From NCBI GenBank assembly GCA_905160935.1, contig CAJHZI010000556.1, positions 851,001-915,000 of the forward strand: 64,000 nt of DNA, given 5' to 3'. The notes under the pieces were generated by a model. That model saw nothing but the letters and a program-made list of their open reading frames with translations, ran no database searches and was not told where the DNA came from. How positions within the stretch are numbered: position 1 is the first letter of the stretch; every line of letters starts with the position of its first letter. The position numbers and the translations under genes were made by a program. Shown here piece after piece: positions 59,179 to 64,000 of this stretch. Origin of the DNA: Enchytraeus crypticus. Its lineage: Eukaryota > Annelida > Clitellata > Enchytraeida > Enchytraeidae.

Positions 59179-59318
59179 GTCACTGGCTGGAGCCAGTGGC
59201 GAAGTCAGAAAGATACTCGACCGCGGATCAGTATGTGCGGGGTTCAAATCCTGCGCTCGTCCGTCACTGACATCGCTTTCGAGTGAGGAAATTGGCGTTA
59301 ACCTTAGCTTTACTTTTT
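59179..59318 (+). repeat. SINE family B, best copy
   Basis: Full order: CACTGGCTGGAGCCAGTGGC, AAGATACTCGACCGCGGATC, GGGGTTCAAATCCTGCGCTC, CACTGACATCGCTTTCGAG and GGCGTTAACCTTAGCTTTAC. Confidence 0.85.
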
Positions 59319-59486
59319 TAACCGATTATTGCATCACCACTTCTATTGCGCGATATCGCTTTCGAGAGATGTAACTGACGTTAACATCGGCTTTGCGGTT
59401 TTATTTTGAATCGTGTTATAAAAGTAGAGCTAGGAAACATTCGTAGCCTATATGAAACGCGATTCGCTTTAGCTCAATGGCATCGT

Positions 59487-59595
59487 TTAAAGCCAACTTT
59501 AACGTCAGTTTCCTGCTCGATAGATAGTCAGTGAAAGGAGGAGCACTGAATTTGAATTGTTCACCTACTGATCCGCCGTGGAATAAGATGCCAAC
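59487..59595 (-). repeat. SINE family B, diverged, opposite orientation
   Basis: Minus strand: TTATTCCACGGCGGATCAGT, TTCAAATTCAGTGC, CACTGACTATC and GACGTTAAAGTTGGC. Confidence 0.6.
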
Positions 59596-59869
59596 AATTA
59601 AATCGCTGGCTTAGCCCCAAATTTACGATAAACGTATAATTGATTCCAAGCTGCTAATCAATAGACTTTATTGGTTTCATCTTCGAACTTAAAATGGACT
59701 CTAAAAGCTGTGCTTTCTGACATAATCGCTTTAACTTGAAGTATCAATTTGGCAGTTTTATAACATGAACTAACTTATATATCGTTTATAAATAAATTGA
59801 TGCCGTGTTGTGTCTAGGCTACTGAAGAGAGAGTTCAATAGATCGACAGTAAACTGCCTGTATCGTAGG

Positions 59870-60085
59870 AGGCGGCTGAGCAAGAACTGAAGAAGTCAAA
59901 TGGAAACCGCATGAGAATTAATATTTTTGCATTGTGGTTGCATTGTGGTGCCAATATGGTATGGCCTTTTGTGAATAGATTAACTTGTTGATATAAAGAG
60001 CCATCAGGAAAACACAATGTGAGTTGGAATATGTACGCTGGACCTGCAACTTGGTAAAAACGAGAGAGAGAGAGAGTGAGAGAGA
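59870..60085 (+). repeat. Family F repeat with (GA)n tail
   Basis: GGAGGCGGCTGAGCAAGAAC, GGAAACCGCATGAGAA, ATAGATTAACTTGTTGAT, GGAATATGTACGCTGGACCT, then GA repeats at about 60063-60085. Confidence 0.65.
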
Positions 60086-60127
60086 TAAAATTACCGTCTC
60101 AATTTAGTTTCTGTCGAACAGTAAGGC

Positions 60128-60169
<42 letters not shown>

Positions 60170-60225
60170 ATATATACATGTATATATATGTATATATATA
60201 TAATAGCCAATATAAATATACACAC

Positions 60226-60256
<31 letters not shown>

Positions 60257-60263
60257 GTATATA

Positions 60264-61084
60264 CACTGTGTTTTTTATAGCTGATACCCCAAATTAGTTT
60301 TACAATAAAGTTATAAGGAGTTCACAGACGGTTTTAAAATTTGCAGATCTGGACCAGCAACCAATTCTACCAAACATATTGAAATATTTTTTTAATATCT
60401 TTAATATCGTGAAAGTTATAGTTTGGCGAATAGGAGTGGGGTCAGATAAGAAATTTCCAGAACAGGATTACGGTATCTTACAAGCAGCGTAAAATAATCT
60501 CTATAAAATAATAACGAACACGTAACATAAAATTTCTGCTAACGCTGTTTTGAAGAGCAATAATTTCTTTTCAAAACGACGTAAAATACGAGCTGATATG
60601 TTTTTAATTGACAAAGCTACTGCACTTTTAATGCGTGCATTACAGTAGTACTGCGCTCTCATCGTTCCACGACAGCTGAGCACACGTAGGCCAAAGGACT
60701 TAATGCATGCATTAAAAGTTCAATAACTTTGGTAATTAAGAACATATCAGCACGTATTTTACGTCGTTTTGAAAAGAAATTATTGCTCTTCAAAACAGCA
60801 TTAGCAAAAATTTTATGTTAGGTGTTCGCTATTATTTTTATAGAGATAATTTTACGCTGCATATAACATGCACGTAATCCTGTACTGGAAATTTATTATC
60901 TGACCCCGCTCCCATTCGCAAAACTATAACTTTCGCGTTATTAAAGATATTCAAACGACATTTCTCTATGTTTGGTAGAATTGGCTGCTGGTCACGTAGG
61001 CCCTACTGTAAATTTCAAGAACATTGGTCAACTCCTTTAGCTGTATTGTAAAAATAATTAGGGGTATCAGTTATAAAAAGCACA

Positions 61085-61087
<3 letters not shown>
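60264..61087. mobile_element. Foldback (long-TIR) element, 824 bp
   Basis: The ends CACTGTGTTTTTTATAGCTG and (inverted) CAGTTATAAAAAGCACAGTG begin two arms of about 380 bp that are reverse complements with scattered mismatches. They meet around a loop of roughly 55 bp near 60650-60702. TA dinucleotides flank both ends within a TA microsatellite, so TA target duplication is likely (Tc1/mariner or similar superfamily). There is no coding capacity. Divergence between the arms includes substitutions and short indels. Confidence 0.88.
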
Positions 61088-61138
<51 letters not shown>

Positions 61139-61158
61139 TTATAAATACATATAGATAT

Positions 61159-61189
<31 letters not shown>

Positions 61190-61218
61190 GCCTATATAGA
61201 TATATAGATATACATGTA

Positions 61219-61253
<35 letters not shown>

Positions 61254-61314
61254 GTATTTATAAATACATATATATATATGTATATATATTATTTATAAAT
61301 ACATATATATATAG

Positions 61315-61352
<38 letters not shown>
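61088..61352. repeat. (TA)n-rich block between two DNA elements
   Basis: TA runs broken by TATTTATAAATACATA modules repeated three times and TATAGCCTATATA. Confidence 0.9.
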
Positions 61353-61355
<3 letters not shown>

Positions 61356-62099
61356 GGTGAGTAAAAAAAATGATAACACCTGCAAAAAGTTTGAATATCT
61401 CAGGCTATTGTTAATATTTGTAAATTAAACTTTTACCAATTAATAAGGGACTAATTTCTGGTGGGGTGGCCAATCTTCATCCATTTTGGTGCATAGATTG
61501 TCCAGTTATGCAAGTTTCAGCAGAGCAACCCCCCATTTTTACCTTAAAATGGCGTTTGCTCCAACGGTAAGGGCAGATTGCACTTCATTGACGAGAAGGT
61601 AAGGTTGAACTCTCAGTATTACGTCAGTACTTTGCTTCCGGAGCTGTTTGATGCTTGCCATGCTCTTCTACCAAATGGTTTCATCTTTCAGCAGAATGGT
61701 GCTCCGGCTGATGCATCTCGTCATGCACAGGAAAGGATAAGCGAGAGAAACCCGGATTACATCAAGAAGAATGAATGGCCTCCAAACTCACCCGATCATA
61801 ATCCTCTGGATTACCATATCTGGGGAACCATGCTGCATCTCTATCAGAAACACCAGCCGAAGCCTAAAAACAAGACAGAACTGCAGGAGGTGCTTTACGC
61901 CATTTTAAGGTAAAAATAGGGGGGGTTGCTCTGCTGAAACTTGCATAACTGGCCTGTCTATGTACCAAAATGGATGAAAATTGGCCACCCCATCAAAAAT
62001 TAGTCCTTTAGTAATTGGTAAAAGTTTTATTGCAAAATATTAGCAATAGCCTGAGATATTCAAACTTTTTGCAGGTGTTATCTTTTTATTTTACTCACC

Positions 62100-62102
<3 letters not shown>
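61353..62102 (+). mobile_element. Deleted mariner element with about 200-bp TIRs
   Basis: The ends CAGGGTGAGTAAAA and (inverted) CAGGGTGAGTAAAATAAAAA start terminal inverted repeats of about 202-205 bp (61353-61554 and 61898-62102). TA lies immediately outside each end. Between the arms only a transposase fragment remains. Several indels separate the arms. Confidence 0.9.
61578..61913 (+). pseudogene. Mariner transposase C-terminal remnant
   Basis: This 111-codon frame corresponds to the C-terminal third of a mariner-type DDE transposase (families usually have about 340-350 residues). It has FIFQQNGAPADAS, NEWPPNSPDHNPLDY and the HQPKPKNKTELQEVL region. The usual second catalytic Asp in the QxDGAP motif is Asn here, and the first catalytic Asp region is missing, so it cannot be active. 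The ATG shown is merely the first in frame. The TAA lies inside the right TIR. Confidence 0.9.

Positions 62103-62162
<60 letters not shown>
62103..62162. repeat. (TA)n microsatellite
   Basis: Pure TA run immediately right of the mariner end. With the left TA block it shows insertion into a pre-existing or expanding TA array. Confidence 0.95.
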
Positions 62163-62167
<5 letters not shown>

Positions 62168-62516
62168 CACCTCTCAGTCTTTTTCAAGTTCATTAAAGTC
62201 GTTCTGTCGATCAGTAGGCCTACATTAAATAAATCTCAAAGTGCCTTTTCCAAACTTAAACATAACTAGGAACTAGTGATTTATTAGTAAAGTGTAACTT
62301 TTAAGGAAATTTAACGTTGTCCTCCTGAACGTTTCTGTAGCCGCCTCTTAGGATGCTAGCTGTTAACGTTTGTTCTGTTCTTCTTAGCTTGAAAATGTTA
62401 AATATTTTAACGAAATACAGTGTTGAGCCAATTACAAATCAATCAAGTTGCTTCAACGTAATGATTGACTTCTCAACGAAATAAGAGATTTCAAGATTCG
62501 CTAAATAGGCCTACAT

Positions 62517-62605
62517 ATTATCAATCAATCAATCAATAAAAATTTAGCGTCCGGTTCCTCGCAATAAGGCAATGTCAGGGACGTCTCTTGCAGACTCTAC
62601 ACATG
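62517..62605 (-). repeat. Family C-like repeat with (TTGA)n tail
   Basis: Minus strand: GAGACGTCCCTGACATTGCC, GAGGAACCGGACGCTAAAT and TTGATTGATTGA. Confidence 0.6.
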
Positions 62606-63140
62606 TATAAACAGACGCCAAAACACCACACGTTGACGACGGTGTACACAAAAACTACAAGAGAAAGCGAGAGCGAAAACAGTGCGAGAAATGAGATCTT
62701 CATTTGCATAACTGCATTCGACATCTACAAGATTAACTGTAAGCAATTGTAGCAATTGTAAAGATGCAAAGTTGTGACTATTTCACGATACACCAGCAAG
62801 TTTTTAGAGAATGGAGTAAGTAAAGACAAAGGCTCCGGGACTCGAAGCGTGATTGCTATTAATCTCGTCTTACAGTGCTGTGCAGTTGAAATGAGATCAA
62901 CGGGGCCGGTTGGACGTTATCATTTATCTACGGGGCCTAATTGAATGAATGCCGAGTGTAACTTGCGTTGTAGAGGGTCAGTAGCCGACGAGAACTTGAG
63001 AGGCTCTGCAATGGCTCGACACCCTTTTAAATCTTTAAATTTGCAGTGTTTAGGGTTCTATATAAGGCTCTAACCTTTTTAATTAAGACCACCAGGCCAC
63101 CTTTCTAGCTATATTTCATAAATTATTTAAACTGCTTTCA
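62606..63140. other. Intergenic DNA, no gene seen
   Basis: Somewhat GC-richer around 62840-63030, but no open frame or splice structure is convincing. Confidence 0.45.
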
Positions 63141-63144
63141 TAAT

Positions 63145-63330
63145 TTTTTCCACCTCAGAAGCCATAATATTCTAAAGCTATCGGATATATAAAGCATAGC
63201 TTTTTTGTAGGGATTAACTCGTTGATCGATGGAGTATTTTTCTGGAGCATGAAAGCAGCATATGAGTAGGAATATGTACTTAGGACATGCCCCTTGGAAG
63301 AAAAGAGAGAGAGAGAGAGGGAGAGAGAGA
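63145..63330 (+). repeat. Family F repeat with (GA)n tail
   Basis: CCACCTCAGAAGCCATAATA, GGGATTAACTCGTTGATCGA, TCTGGAGCATGAAAGC, GAGTAGGAATATGTAC and a GA run at 63303-63332. Confidence 0.7.
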
Positions 63331-63907
63331 GAATAGACTGATAGGGTAATTAGAGGTGGATGCACGGAAAAGAACCCTGGCAACTTTAAAAAAATTGAAT
63401 CTAAATTGAGTTTTAATCCGTTTAATAAATAAACATTTCAAATAGACAGTTTTTTAAAAATATCTAACATTTTCGATTGAATCCCACACCTGGGAATTCC
63501 CATTTGGAAGCAGCACAACCGTCAAGCACTAAAATCGTTTAACAATAAATAAATCGAGAAATCTGTTTAATGGAAAAGCGAAGACGTAATGGTGAACTCA
63601 AAACGTTAAATTCACATTTTTCTCTGAATGTCTGTCACAAATGAGAAATTGAGGTCGGTTGAGTCAAGAAGGTAAACCTTAAACAAGACACATTCCGTGT
63701 TAACTATTATTATAATGCGATAGCAGTCTTTATGTTTTAAAATCGAGTACTTTTAGAGATTTAAGTTTAGACCTCATTTCACGTTTAGAGTGATATACAA
63801 TAGCCCTGATTCAAAATAACTTGAATAAAAGTACATCACCAGAGGGTGAGTCCCCATATACATGTATATCGTCGTTATCCGAAGATTTAAATTTAATTAA
63901 GACAAAT

Positions 63908-64000
63908 TAATCATCATCATCATCATCATCATCTTCATCTTCCATTGAATCCCAGTCTAACTAGGATTGGGGGAGAACATTTTTCAGAAATTTCTGGAGT
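63908..64000 (-). repeat. Family D 3' end, cut by window edge
   Basis: Minus strand ends CCTAGTTAGACTGGGATTCA then ATGGAAGATGAAGATG and a (GAT)n tail. The interval 63333-63907 before it holds nothing I can identify. Confidence 0.7.

Overview
The window is animal nuclear DNA. Coding sequence is split by GT-AG introns, long stretches are AT-rich, and there are many (TA)n, (GA)n and (GAT)n microsatellites, tRNA-derived SINEs, LINE tails and small DNA transposons. The gene content and SINE-laden texture suggest an invertebrate bilaterian, perhaps a lophotrochozoan, but nothing seen fixes the phylum. There is no bacterial-style operon, CRISPR array or phage.

Genes in order. (1) 825-3065 (+): the last three coding exons of a glutamine-rich protein I do not recognise, followed by a probable long 3' UTR with poly(A) signals at 5147 and 5654. 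(2) 11843-12277 (-): a small secreted cysteine-rich peptide precursor, followed downstream by a 36-bp minisatellite. (3) 18586-23275 (+): a complete betaine-homocysteine S-methyltransferase (BHMT) gene with TATA box, non-coding first exon, three coding exons and a poly(A) signal. (4) 25287-29893 (-): a seven-exon HEMK1/PrmC-type release-factor glutamine methyltransferase whose C-terminal tail and stop codon lie in a SINE. (5) 40347-41606 (-): an intronless neuropeptide F/Y-receptor-like GPCR. Two weak candidate exons (56898-56989 and 58757-58834, +) may belong to a further gene. The genes look unrelated in function and are not co-ordinated.

Most of the rest is mobile and repetitive DNA. At least five dispersed short repeat families recur on both strands, labelled A to F here for convenience. 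RTE-like LINE 3' ends occur at about 27.9, 33.4-34.4, 38.8 and 54.8 kb. DNA elements include an 881-bp hAT-like element (31229-32109) inside a D repeat, a 180-bp element (53221-53400), an 824-bp near-palindromic foldback element (60264-61087) and a 750-bp internally deleted mariner with about 200-bp terminal inverted repeats and a decayed transposase (61353-62102). The last two sit within TA microsatellites. Several nested insertions give relative ages.

I found no clearly new multi-gene system. The observations most worth following are the cysteine-rich peptide precursor, the SINE-derived end of HEMK1, and the paired long-TIR elements at 60-62 kb.
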